This document shows, in pieces, positions 54,780-64,000 of a stretch of 64,000 nucleotides of DNA; the stretch's first letter is position 1, and each line of letters begins with the position of its first letter. Both the position numbers and the translations under genes were made by a program. The DNA is from Branchiostoma floridae (Eukaryota; Chordata; Leptocardii; Amphioxiformes; Branchiostomatidae), in the NCBI RefSeq assembly GCF_000003815.2, contig NC_049996.1, positions 7,976,012 to 8,040,011 of the forward strand. The letters are read 5' to 3'. The notes under the pieces are model-generated. The model was not told the DNA's origin, did not search any database, and worked only from the letters and a program-made list of their open reading frames with translations.

Positions 54780-57700
54780 CTGTCAAATCTTCAAATTGAT
54801 TCAACTTTTTCATTTTGGGGCCAAATGAGCTGAAATTTGGCATGGAGGTAGGGATAGCAAATACCCCCAGATGTTTTTTTCACTTTTTTGATAGAGGCCT
54901 TAGAATTTATGATATTTAGGGTTTTTGGTCATTTTTAAACAAAATATGTATATTTTGGGCCCCTGTGCCCTGGTATTACAAGCTAATGACCTAAAATTTG
55001 GTACAGAGGTGCATTGGACATATGAGCACAGAAAACCATCAACACTTTCTTCATAGATTACTTCAAAAATGAGTTATTTTAGGTTTTTTGGCCATTTTTG
55101 ACTAAAAATGTATATTTTTTGCTCCTATGCCCTTGTATTAAAACCAAATGACCTGAAATTTGGTACATGGGTGCGTTTGACATATGACCACAGAGCCCCA
55201 TCAACACTTTATTCATTGTTTACTTCAAACATGAGTTATTTTAGGGTTTTTGGTCATTTTTGACTAAAAATGTATATTTTATGCTCCTATGCCCTTGTAT
55301 AGAAACCAAGTGACCTGAAATTTGGTACAGAGGTGCATTGCACACATGCTCACAGGGTCCCATTGACACTTTCTTCATAGATTACTTCAAAAATTAGTTA
55401 TTTTGGGGTTTTCAGTCATTTTTGACTAAAAATGTAAATTTTTGGCTTCTATGCCCTTGTATGTAAACAAAATAACCAGAAATTTGGTACAAAGGTAAAT
55501 TGGACATATGACAACAGGACCCCATCAACACTTTCTTCATAGAGCACGTATAAAATGAGTTATTTTGGGATTTTTAGCCATTCTAAACTAAAAAAGGTAT
55601 ATTTTGGCTCCGATGCCCTTATATTGAAACCAAATGACCTAAAATTCGGCATGAAGGTGTGTAGGACAAGTGCCCACAGTACTTCATTTTCCCTTTGAGC
55701 AAACATTACTTCAAATTGTTGAATTTTTTCAAGGATGAAGATGGATTGCTATATGCTGTATTTGCTCCTAAGCAAATGTCGGCCTTTCTAGCTATATTGC
55801 AATCCATACATAGTATGGATGCAATATACTGTTTTTCCTTTGTTTCTCCTCCTGTCAAATCTTCAAATGGGATTAATTTTTTCATTTTTTGGCCAAATGA
55901 GCTGAAATTTGGCAGGGTGGCAGAAATAGCAAATACCCCCAGGCGTTTTTTTCACTTTCTTGATAGAGGCCTTAGAATTTATGATATTTAGGGTTTTTGG
56001 TCATTTTTAGACAAAATATGTATATTTTGGGCCCCTGTGCCCTGGTATTACAAGCTAATGACCTGAAATTTGGTACAGAGGTGCATTAAACATATGAGCT
56101 CAGAAAACCATCAACACTTTCGTCATAGATCGCTTAAAAAATTAGTCATTTTAGGGGTTTCGGCCATTTTTGACTAAAAATGTATATTTTTGGCTCCTAT
56201 GCCCTTGTATTAAAACCAAATGACATGAAATTTGGTATATAGGTGCATTGGACATATGACCACAGAACCCCATCAACACTTTATTCATTGTTTACTCCAA
56301 AAATGAGTTATTTCAGGGTTTTTGGCCATTTTTTACTAAAAATGTATATTTTTTGCTCCTATGCCCTTGTATAGAAACCAAATGACCTGAAATTTGGTAC
56401 AGAGGTGCATTGAACATATGCTCACAGGACCCCATTAACATTTTCTTCATAGATCACTTCAAAAATTAGTTATTTTGGGGTTTTCAGCCATTTTTGACTA
56501 AAAATGTATATTTTTGGCTTCTATGCCCTTGCATGTACACCAAATGACCTGAAATTTGGTACAAAGGTAAATTGGACTTATGACAACAGGACTACATCAA
56601 CACTTTCTTCATAGAGCACTCATAAAATGAGTTATTTTGGGATTTTAAGCCATTTTTTTACTAAAAAATGTATATTTTTGGCTCCTATGCCCTTTATTGA
56701 AACCAAATGACCTAAAATTCGGCATGAAGGTGTGTAGGACAATTGCCCACAGTACTTCATTTTCCCTTTGAGCAAACATTACTTCAAATTGTTAAATTTG
56801 GGGCTTTTTCAAGGATGAAGATGGATTGCAATATGCTGTATTTGCTCCTAAGCAAATATGGGCCTTTCTAGTTTTTGCTCGGTTTCTTCTTCTTCTCCTC
56901 CTGTCAAATCTTCAAATTGATTCAACTTTTTCATTTTGGGGCCAAATGAGCTGAAATTTGGCATGGAGGTAGGGATAGCAAATACCCCCAGGTGTTTTTT
57001 TTCACTTTTTTGATAGAGGCCTTAGAATTTATGATATTTAGGGTTTTTGGTCATTTTTAAACAAAATATGTATATTTTGGGCCCCTGTGCCCTGGTATTA
57101 CAAGCTAATGACCTACAATTTGGTACAGAGGTGCATTAAACATATGAGCACAGAATACTATCAACACTTTCTTCATAGATTACTTCAAAAATGAGTTATT
57201 TTAGGTTTTTTGGCCATTTTTGACTAAAAATGTATATTTTTTGCTCCTATGCCCTTGTATAAAACCAAATGACCTGAAATTTGGTACATGGGTGCGTTTG
57301 ACATATGACCACAGAGCCCCATCAACACTTTATTCATTGTTTACTTCAAACATGAGTTATTTTAGGGTTTTTGGTCATTTTTGACTAAAAATGTATATTT
57401 TATGCTCCTATGCCCTTGTATAGAAACCAAGTGACCTGAAATTTGGTACAGAGGTGCATTGCACACATGCTCACAGGGTCCCATTGACACTTTCTTCATA
57501 GATTACTTCAAAAATTAGTTATTTTGGGGTTTTCAGTCATTTTTGACTAAAAATGTAAATTTTTGGCTTCTATGCCCTTGTATGTAAACAAAATAACCAG
57601 AAATTTGGTACAAAGGTAAATTGGACATATGACAACAGGACCCCATCAACACTTTCTTCATAGAGCACGTATAAAATGAGTTATTTTGGGATTTTTAGCC

Positions 57701-60000
57701 ATTCTAAACTAAAAAAGGTATATTTTGGCTCCGATGCCCTTATATTGAAACCAAATGACCTAAAATTCGGCATGAAGGTGTGTAGGACAAGTGCCCACAG
57801 TACTTCATTTTCCCTTTGAGCAAACATTACTTCAAATTGTTGAATTTTTTCAAGGATGAAGATGGATTGCTATATGCTGTATTTGCTCCTAAGCAAATGT
57901 CGGCCTTTCTAGTTATATTGCAATCCATACATAGTATGGATGCAATATACTGTTTTTCCTTTGTTTCTCCTCCTGTCAAATCTTCAAATGGGATTAATTT
58001 TTTCATTTTTTGGCCAAATGAGCTGAAATTTGGCAGGGTGGCAGAAATAGCAAATACCCCCAGGCGTTTTTTTCACTTTCTTGATAGAGGCCTTAGAATT
58101 TATGATATTTAGGGTTTTTGGTCATTTTTAGACAAAATATGTATATTTTGGGCCCCTGTGCCCTGGTATTACAAGCTAATGACCTGAAATTTGGTACAGA
58201 GGTGCATTAAACATATGAGCTCAGAAAACCATCAACACTTTCGTCATAGATCGCTTAAAAAATTAGTCATTTTAGGGGTTTCGGCCATTTTTGACTAAAA
58301 ATGTATATTTTTGGCTCCTATGCCCTTGTATTAAAACCAAATGACATGAAATTTGGTATATAGGTGCATTGGACATATGACCACAGAACCCCATCAACAC
58401 TTTATTCATTGTTTACTCCAAAAATGAGTTATTTCAGGGTTTTTGGCCATTTTTTACTAAAAATGTATATTTTTTGCTCCTATGCCCTTGTATAGAAACC
58501 AAATGACCTGAAATTTGGTACAGAGGTGCATTGAACATATGCTCACAGGACCCCATTAACATTTTCTTCATAGATCACTTCAAAAATTAGTTATTTTGGG
58601 GTTTTCAGCCATTTTTGACTAAAAATGTATATTTTTGGCTTCTATGCCCTTGCATGTACACCAAATGACCTGAAATTTGGTACAAAGGTAAATTGGACTT
58701 ATGACAACAGGACTACATCAACACTTTCTTCATAGAGCACTCATAAAATGAGTTATTTTGGGATTTTAAGCCATTTTTTACTAAAAAATGTATATTTTTG
58801 GCTCCTATGCCCTTTATTGAAACCAAATGACCTAAAATTCGGCATGAAGGTGTGTAGGACAATTGCCCACAGTACTTCATTTTCCCTTTGAGCAAACATA
58901 ACTTCAAATTGTTAAATTTGGGGCTTTTTCAAGGATGAAGATGGATTGCAATATGATGTATTTGCTCCTAAGCAAATATGGGCCTTTCTAGTTTTTGCTC
59001 GGTTTCTTCTTCTTCTCCTCCTGTCAAATCTTCAAATTGATTCAACTTTTTCATTTTGGGGCCAAATGAGCTGAAATTTGGCATGGAGGTAGGGATAGCA
59101 AATAACCCCAGGTGTTTTTTTTCACTTTTTTGATAGAGGCCTTAGAATTTATGATATTTAGGGTTTTTGGTCATTTTTAAACAAAATATGTATATTTTGG
59201 GCCCCTGTGCCCTGGTATTACAAGCTAATGACCTACAATTTGGTACAGAGGTGCATTAAACATATGAGCACAGAATACTATCAACACTTTCTTCATAGAT
59301 TACTTCAAAAATGAGTTATTTTAGGTTTTTTGGCCATTTTTGACTAAAAATGTATATTTTTTGCTCCTATGCCCTTGTATTAAAACCAAATGACCTGAAA
59401 TTTGGTACATGGGTGCGTTTGACATATGACCACAGAGCCCCATCAACACTTTATTCATTGTTTACTTCAAACATGAGTTATTTTAGGGTTTTTGGTCATT
59501 TTTGACTAAAATGTATATTTTATGCTCCTATGCCCTTGTATAGAAACCAAGTGACCTGAAATTTGGTACAGAGGTGCATTGCACACATGCTCACAGGGTC
59601 CCATTGACACTTTCTTCATAGATCACTTCAAAAATTAGTTATTTTGGGGTTTTCAGTCATTTTTGACTAAAAATGTATATTTTTGGCTTCTATGCCCTTG
59701 TATGTAAACAAAATAACCAGAAATTTGGTACAAAGGTAAATTGGACATATGACAACAGGACCCCATCAAAACTTTCTTCATAGAGCACGTATAAAATGAG
59801 TTATTTTGGGATTTTTAGCCATTCTAAACTAAAAAAGGTATATTTTGGCTCCTATGCCCTTATATTGAAACCAAATGACCTAAAATTCGGCATGAAGGTG
59901 TGTAGGACAAGTGCCCACAGTACTTCATTTTCCCTTTGAGCAAACATTACTTCAAATTGTTGAATTTTGGGATTTTTTCAAGGATGAAGATGGATTGCAA
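54780..60000 (+). repeat. ~160-bp satellite monomers inside the HINE-like array
   Basis: The core AACCAAATGACCTGAAATTT, then GGTAC, CATCAACACTTTCTTCATAG, GAGTTATTTTAGG and TTTTTGACTAAAAATGTATA, repeats every 160-163 bp. It shares the AAATGAGCTGAAATTTG core with the array at 39,846-40,570. Short open frames in it (for example 55,695 and 57,816) are repeat artefacts. Confidence 0.9.
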
Positions 60001-60040
60001 TATGCTGTATTTGCTCCTAAGCAAATGTCGGCCTTTCTAG

Positions 60041-60512
60041 TTTTAAAACTATTTCTTTGTCTAGTGTAAAATTTCAGGCATGGAAAAAACAATTGTATCT
60101 TGGTAACGTTACAAGATCTGAGGTAAAAATATTCAATAATGTCTAAAAGATCACATAAACTTTTCGGGACTGGTAGTGGGACGACAAATAATTTGCCCCG
60201 CTTTCGGCGATTATGACGTGTGGGCTCAACCGCCTAACTTGAAATAATTTTTTTCACGGAGAGGACTGGGAAAAGTCAGCTAGAAAGGCACAAGAGATTT
60301 TAAGAAGCTCTCGGAAACAACTTTGTCTAAACATAAAGTCCTTTGGAAAGGTAGGGCAGTGCGTAAGGAAGAAGTTTAGTTCTCTTAACTCTGTTGCCAG
60401 GAAGCAGTATTCTACTCGTTCCTCATTTTAAGTCGTGAAACCCTAGACAAAGCCTTCACACCAGGAGCTGCAAGGAGTGCCTAAAGAAGCCGCATAACAT
60501 GGTTAGCAGGCT
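60041..60512. other. Flank of the array, leader of the next frame
   Basis: Mixed composition, no recognised gene. The last 30 bp (AGCCGCATAACATGGTTAGC) precede the ATG at 60,513; an earlier ATG is in another frame. Confidence 0.4.
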
Positions 60513-60908
60513 ATGGCCGAGTATTCGTGCGAAGTTGAGCTTAAATCGGAGAATTTCCCTCCCTTTACCCTAAAGGGTAGTAGTGCTAGGTCTGCTGTAA
60601 GGCAAGTCCGGAATGACCTGAACAAATCGTTCCAAAGGTCATTCAATGTGTCGTTTCCAGAGCTGTTAGAGAAACTTCCTGGAGCCAACCTTGAAAGAAA
60701 AAAAAAGAGTAAAAGAGAAAATCAAAGGGAAAAACGTAAGACATTTAGGGAATGTGTTAGATCAGTTGAAAAGAAATGGGAGGAAAACGGCGCTACAAAC
60801 TTTCTATCAACAAGGGAGTCTTATGCAAAACGCCAAGCAAGGCGAATGAATCAATACTTGAATCAATATCATAGCAGTGGCACATACTTCCCCAAACACA
60901 TGGCGTGA
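60513..60908 (+). CDS. Hypothetical protein, 131 residues
   Basis: Intact single-exon frame, ATG to TGA. The first 65 residues look like a compact domain (AEYSCEVELKSENFPPFTLK, VRQVRNDLNKSFQRSFNVSF, PELLEKLPGANLE). Then comes a highly basic helix (KKKSKRENQREKRK) and a charged tail (YAKRQARRMNQYLNQYHSSG) that may form a coiled coil and bind nucleic acid. No family recognised. It could be a small gene, a mobile-element accessory protein or one exon of a larger gene. The lack of stops and amphipathic pattern argue for coding. Confidence 0.5.
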   Translation: MAEYSCEVELKSENFPPFTLKGSSARSAVRQVRNDLNKSFQRSFNVSFPELLEKLPGANLERKKKSKRENQREKRKTFRECVRSVEKKWEENGATNFLSTRESYAKRQARRMNQYLNQYHSSGTYFPKHMA

Positions 60909-61680
60909 AGCCTGCAGCCATATCCAATATGACAATCCCGAGGAACCTTGTTCCCAAGTGTTCGCAACCGAAGAAACGTAGAACTGTTACAAGTAATTTG
61001 ATTTTGTTTTGACAGTCAATAATAGCCATTTTATCATTATAAGAGCGATTAGATGAGCAATACAAGAACTTCACGGAGCGAGGGAAAGGGTAGGAAGAAA
61101 ACATTCCTGCGATTTATGAGATCCCCATGGATCAGGTCAGTATATTTCAGGTTTCCAGTATATTTCAGTAATCGTAGAACAACCAAGAAGTCACGTTTAG
61201 TTACGGGTACCGCTATTTATTTTAACCTATGGTTCTATATTGATGCAAGCATAAGATGTTGAGCAACTAGAGTTCAGTTACCACATATAATTTCATATAC
61301 TTACAAGTAATGATAGGTAAAGTGTGATTTCTGACACAATACTGCATTTGCGTGACTGGTAAATTATTTCCCGCCCAAATTCCAGAAGACTGAAACATGT
61401 CCAGTCCCATCTGTTGAGGCTTTCCCATACACATACACAGAGGGAACAAAAGTTGGATCACAATTAGAGTGGTAGGCAGAAAGCACATGGCGGTTATGCC
61501 GTGTATGTCCGCGGTAGAAGCAGTCATCCCTCCGATGTTGATTTTTGATAAGAATTTGAAAATAATTAACCTTAAGGTAAGTTCAACGAGGGTGGACCCA
61601 TAGCCTTCCGCCGCAAACATCGTACGTCAATTTGCTGAAAGACGCAACCACCTACGCCTTTTGTTTGGTTCTAACGATTG
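60909..61680. other. Intergenic region
   Basis: No supported gene. Short frames on either strand lack recognisable domains. Confidence 0.4.
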
Positions 61681-61890
61681 TTGCCAGCTTGGAACACTTG
61701 GCAATGATGTGACACTGGGAAATGAAAAGACACAATGAGGTACTAGACACATAGGGGTGGCTCCTGCCTATCCTGGTTGACTCAACCGCTGGTAAGATCA
61801 TTGTGGATGTAGCCACCGGGGCTATGCACTTAGCTTCTAACGTCCGAGGGAGAGGTGTGGACCTGCGGTAATAACGATGAGGGGAGCTAG
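61681..61890 (+). pseudogene. RCC1-like repeat fragment, frameshifted
   Basis: Three frames together read like one to two RCC1 propeller blades: LGTLGNDVTLGNEKT, then a stop, then IVDVATGAMHLA, then after a shift LTSEGEVWTCGNNDEGS and a stop. Known RCC1 blades run (D/E)VxxGxxHTxxLTxxGxVxxxGxNxxGxLG, which this matches in order. The breaks show it is not functional. Confidence 0.55.
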
Positions 61891-62122
61891 CAATGCCCAC
61901 CGCAGGGTACCTTAAAAAGACAGAAGTGGGAGAAAAAAAAAAAAAATAACAGGGAAGAGTACAGGAAGAAACGACAAGAAAAGGGACTTGCGATTTGGAT
62001 ACAGTCACCATCACGATTTGTTCCAGTACTCAAAAGTCATTCTCTTGATAATTTGTGTTTAGATCACCGGTCGAGTAGTACCAATGGTTTTAACTCAAGA
62101 GAATGAGAAGTAGCAGGAGAAT
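61891..62122. other. Spacer with poly-A run
   Basis: An A-run at about 61,933-61,946, preceded by GTGGG and followed by purine-rich DNA. It could be the tail of a retroposed RCC1-like piece, but no target duplication was identified. Confidence 0.3.
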
Positions 62123-62443
62123 GTGCAGGAGAAGAAGAATGAGAAAGATGACAAGGTCAGCTTCTCGATGGCGGTATTGAAAAAGACCAATAACACTTTG
62201 GAAACATACTGGAGTCTCTGGTTCATCGGACCGAACATCAAGCAGTTATGGTCGGAAAGGCTACAGACTACTGATTGCTGCTTTTCCATTGAAAATTTCT
62301 GGTGCACATACAACCATATTAGCATACCGTCTGTTCTACCACAAGGGTCAGGGTACTGCCTAAAAAGGGGGATACCGGTAAATGCAAGTTCGCGGTTATT
62401 TACAGCACTATATGCTCGCACACTGCATTATGGATATTCGTAG
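62123..62443 (+). pseudogene. eIF4E-like cap-binding domain fragment
   Basis: An open frame of 106 codons contains TLETYWSLWFIG, NIKQLWSERL, FSIENFWCTYNHI, PSVLPQGSGYCLKRGI. This follows the eIF4E order: (P)LxxxWxLW, a middle Trp, then T(V/I)EdFWxxYNhI and (L)xxGxxYxLFKxGI. Expected next is PMWED, but the frame instead diverges and ends, so the cap-contact Glu region is missing. It could be one diverged exon or a decayed retrocopy; the lack of introns inside the match and its truncation favour a pseudogene. Confidence 0.5.
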
Positions 62444-62554
62444 TGGTTATTATGTTCGCGGTTCTGCGGCCACCGCGGAAACCACAAATACAAAACCACA
62501 GCGACAAATTGTCAAAATTAACGAATTTAAAATATTCAAAAAATAATTTCTTGT

Positions 62555-63050
62555 AGTCAATCATGCAGGTCTTTCCCCACATATTGCTTGGGCTAAGCTA
62601 AACTGCAGCAGGAAAGTCTTGGAAAGGCTCGTGTCGGAGGTAAGACAATGACGATCGCACAGACATTGATGGGGGTTGAATGGTGTCATCGGGTATCGTT
62701 AAAACGAAGTAAGAAATTACACCATGAACCAAAACTGGCTGTTAGTACAATTGATGCCAATCGGTAGGCAATGTAACACGGTTTCATTACATATTTGCGG
62801 TAATAGTCAATCATGCAATTATTTCCCCACACATGGCTCAGGCTAAGCTAAAGAGCAGCAAGGAAGACTTGGAAAGGCTCGAGTCGGAGGTAAGACAATG
62901 ACGATCGCACATAGATGGGGGTTGAATGGTTCATCAGGCATCGATAAAGTGAAGTTAGAAATTACATCATGAACCAGCACTGGCTGGCTGTAGAATTTAT
63001 GCCAATCGACAGGGAATTTAACACAATTTCATTACATATTTGCGGGGGGA
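62555..63050 (+). repeat. Tandem duplication, 250-bp period
   Basis: AGTCAATCATGCA at 62,555 and 62,805 starts two units of about 250 bp that stay alignable to CATTACATATTTGCGG (62,785-62,800 and 63,030-63,043). Each contains a 48-nt putative exon and the donor GAG|gtaagaca. Confidence 0.85.
62842..62889 (+). CDS. Putative 48-nt coiled-coil exon
   Basis: Between acceptor ATGGCTCAG and donor gtaagaca lie 16 codons, AKLKSSKEDLERLESE, a heptad-like charged helix. The duplicate at 62,592-62,639 has the same donor, but its acceptor AG has become GG and its reading is AKLNCSRKVLERLVSE, so it is probably dead. Flanking exons were not found; the parent gene is unknown. Confidence 0.35.
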
Positions 63051-63394
63051 TCGTTAGCATCACGAGCAGTGTGTGTGTGTAAGGGGGTGGGGTGGGGGGG
63101 ATTGAACTATGGACACCACACACCAATAAGGATGAAATCCATAGCATTGGACAGTTTGTGGGGAGATAGTTTTACTGCCCTGCGCTACACTATCGGTCGA
63201 CTCTACTGGACCTGAGTGTTAAAGTTGTAAATATGTAAACAAATGCTGATTTCTACATGTGCTATTTACTCACAGTACAAGACCACTTGTATGTTTGCAT
63301 ATAATATAGTACAATGCTGACTCATGTACAACGAAGGAAGCTGGGGGTGCTTAGGGGAAATGGACTAATGAAGATCAGTCCTGGTTGGGCATGC
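63051..63394. other. Spacer with simple repeats
   Basis: A (GT)n and G-rich tract at about 63,068-63,099, then mixed sequence. GATTGAACTATGGACACC faintly recalls a reversed tRNA B box, but no tRNA or SINE could be built from it. Confidence 0.4.
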
Positions 63395-63600
63395 CCCAGT
63401 CTGGGTGCTTTAGTTGCCGAAACGACAGGAGTTGGTCGGTTTTTAACCTCCGAGGAAGAGGTGTTGACCTGCGGCAACAACGATGAGGGGGTGGAGACAG
63501 ACTGCCATATCGGGTGTTCTCCATGTCCATTGACCAATGCAAGCTTGTGTCGTGTGGACATAGTTTCACTGTCATGCGTGGCACTTTTGGCCCACTCTAC
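63395..63600 (+). pseudogene. Second RCC1-like fragment
   Basis: FLTSEEEVLTCGNNDEG in one frame and, about 20 codons later in another frame, DQCKLVSCGHSFTVMRG. Both are RCC1 blade signatures. The DNA from CCGAGG to AACGATGAGGG is homologous to 61,848-61,884, so the two fragments are related copies. The frameshift between the two halves makes it non-functional. Confidence 0.5.
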
Positions 63601-63689
63601 TGTCATTGTTTATGCATCTACAGTCTTCGTCTGCCAGAAATTTGTCGCTTAATGTATATATATGCTTCCGCACAGACTATGGAATTGTA

Positions 63690-64000
63690 TTGGCATAGCC
63701 ATAAAAGCAGGGTCGCGAGGCCATATCACCGTCATGGCATGTGTCTCAGCTGGAGGTGGTGTGATACTTCCCATGACTGTCTACGGCAAATCCTACCTTC
63801 CGGTTTATTCAGCGACGGAGGGCAGCCAGGAGCCGTGTACGCATCCTCAGATTCTGGATATATGACAGGAAACTTGTTTAAACAATGATTTTTTTCTGCA
63901 ATTTCGTTCCCCACTGACCCTGCGACTCATCGTTGATCAACATACGAGCCACCTGTCACTTAAAGTACTCAAGCTGCCATAAAGGAAAACATTGTCATCT
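63690..64000 (+). pseudogene. Second pogo/Tigger-like transposase fragment, runs off right edge
   Basis: RGHITVMACVSAGGGVILPM and VYGKSYLP in one frame are followed, after a shift near 63,815, by QPGAVYASSDSGYMTGNLFK. Past a stop at 63,886 come LRLIVDQHTSHLSLKVLKL and then ENIVI in changing frames. These correspond to the middle of a DDE transposase, up to and including the second catalytic Asp (VD, then HTSH). It is a different, more diverged lineage from the copy at 51.2 kb. Confidence 0.65.

Larger units (their letters stand above)
54668..60040 (+). mobile_element. Tandem array of five Helentron/HINE-like units
   Basis: The units end at CTAG at 55,791, 56,871, 57,912, 58,991 and 60,040 (about 1.04-1.12 kb each). 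Each end shows TTTGCTCCTAAGCAAA, a 7-bp-stem hairpin, about 10 bp before CTAG, the layout of a Helitron-type 3' terminus. The head TATATTGCAATCC of units 1, 2 and 4 is the reverse complement of GGATTGCAATAT just before the 3' hairpin, like the asymmetric terminal repeats of Helentrons. The body is about six ~160-bp monomers. Junctions are T-rich. Units 1, 3 and 5 resemble each other, as do 2 and 4, giving a 2.12-kb higher-order period. No Rep/helicase is encoded, so it would be non-autonomous. Confidence 0.7.

Noticed and set aside
55695-58112. Two nearly identical 98-codon frames 2121 bp apart
   Set aside because: They mirror the higher-order DNA repeat and show no coding bias.
63060-63180. 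tRNA-like or tRNA-SINE remnant
   Set aside because: Only a weak B-box resemblance; no A box or cloverleaf could be formed.

Overview
This is eukaryotic, intron-rich, repeat-laden DNA. Split C-type-lectin-like (CTLD) genes of type II topology, the mix of mobile elements (a non-LTR element with zinc-knuckle ORF1, a DIRS-type tyrosine-recombinase element, Helitron-like tandem-repeat elements, MITEs, SINEs) and the A+T-rich introns suggest an invertebrate chordate such as amphioxus (Branchiostoma). That assignment is an inference, because no species-diagnostic gene is present.

Layout. The left edge (1-870) is a 5'-truncated reverse-transcriptase fragment on the minus strand. From 1580 to 9962 lies gene A on the plus strand: a nine-exon type II membrane CTLD protein with a long cytoplasmic tail, one membrane span, a Thr/Ser-rich stalk built of repeated small exons, and a C-terminal CTLD. 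One stalk exon is present twice. The two exact copies flank a SINE-like insertion and look like an unusually long (91-bp) target-site duplication. From about 12,420 to 48,385 two diverged tandem copies of one segment lie head-to-tail. Each carries a minus-strand CTLD gene. Gene C (exons from 47,999 down to 35,800, 334 residues) looks intact. Gene B (33,639 down to about 13,870) has lost the second half of its CTLD by deletion. Its first intron also holds a 5.46-kb non-LTR retrotransposon with a 15-bp target-site duplication and a 4.9-kb DIRS-type element with three open frames. Gene C's first intron is interrupted by a block (about 38,930-43,100) of tandem-repeat DNA, an N gap and a perfect 449-bp duplication that may be an assembly haplotype artefact.

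The right part (48.4-64 kb) is mostly repeats and gene debris. It holds a satellite of about 95-105 bp that runs into a 750-bp gap, a broken pogo-like transposase, and a 5.4-kb array of five Helentron/HINE-like units (54,668-60,040) organised as a 2.12-kb higher-order repeat. It also holds one intact unknown open frame (60,513-60,908), RCC1-like and eIF4E-like fragments, a tandemly duplicated 48-nt putative exon and a second pogo-like transposase remnant running off the right edge.

The CTLD genes share exon phases (tail exon ending phase 1, membrane exon starting with two bases, phase-0 stalk exons, phase-1 entry to the CTLD, phase-0 CTLD split) and a conserved VYxx[IF] tyrosine motif in the tail. 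They are therefore one receptor family that has expanded locally and is being remodelled by mobile elements.
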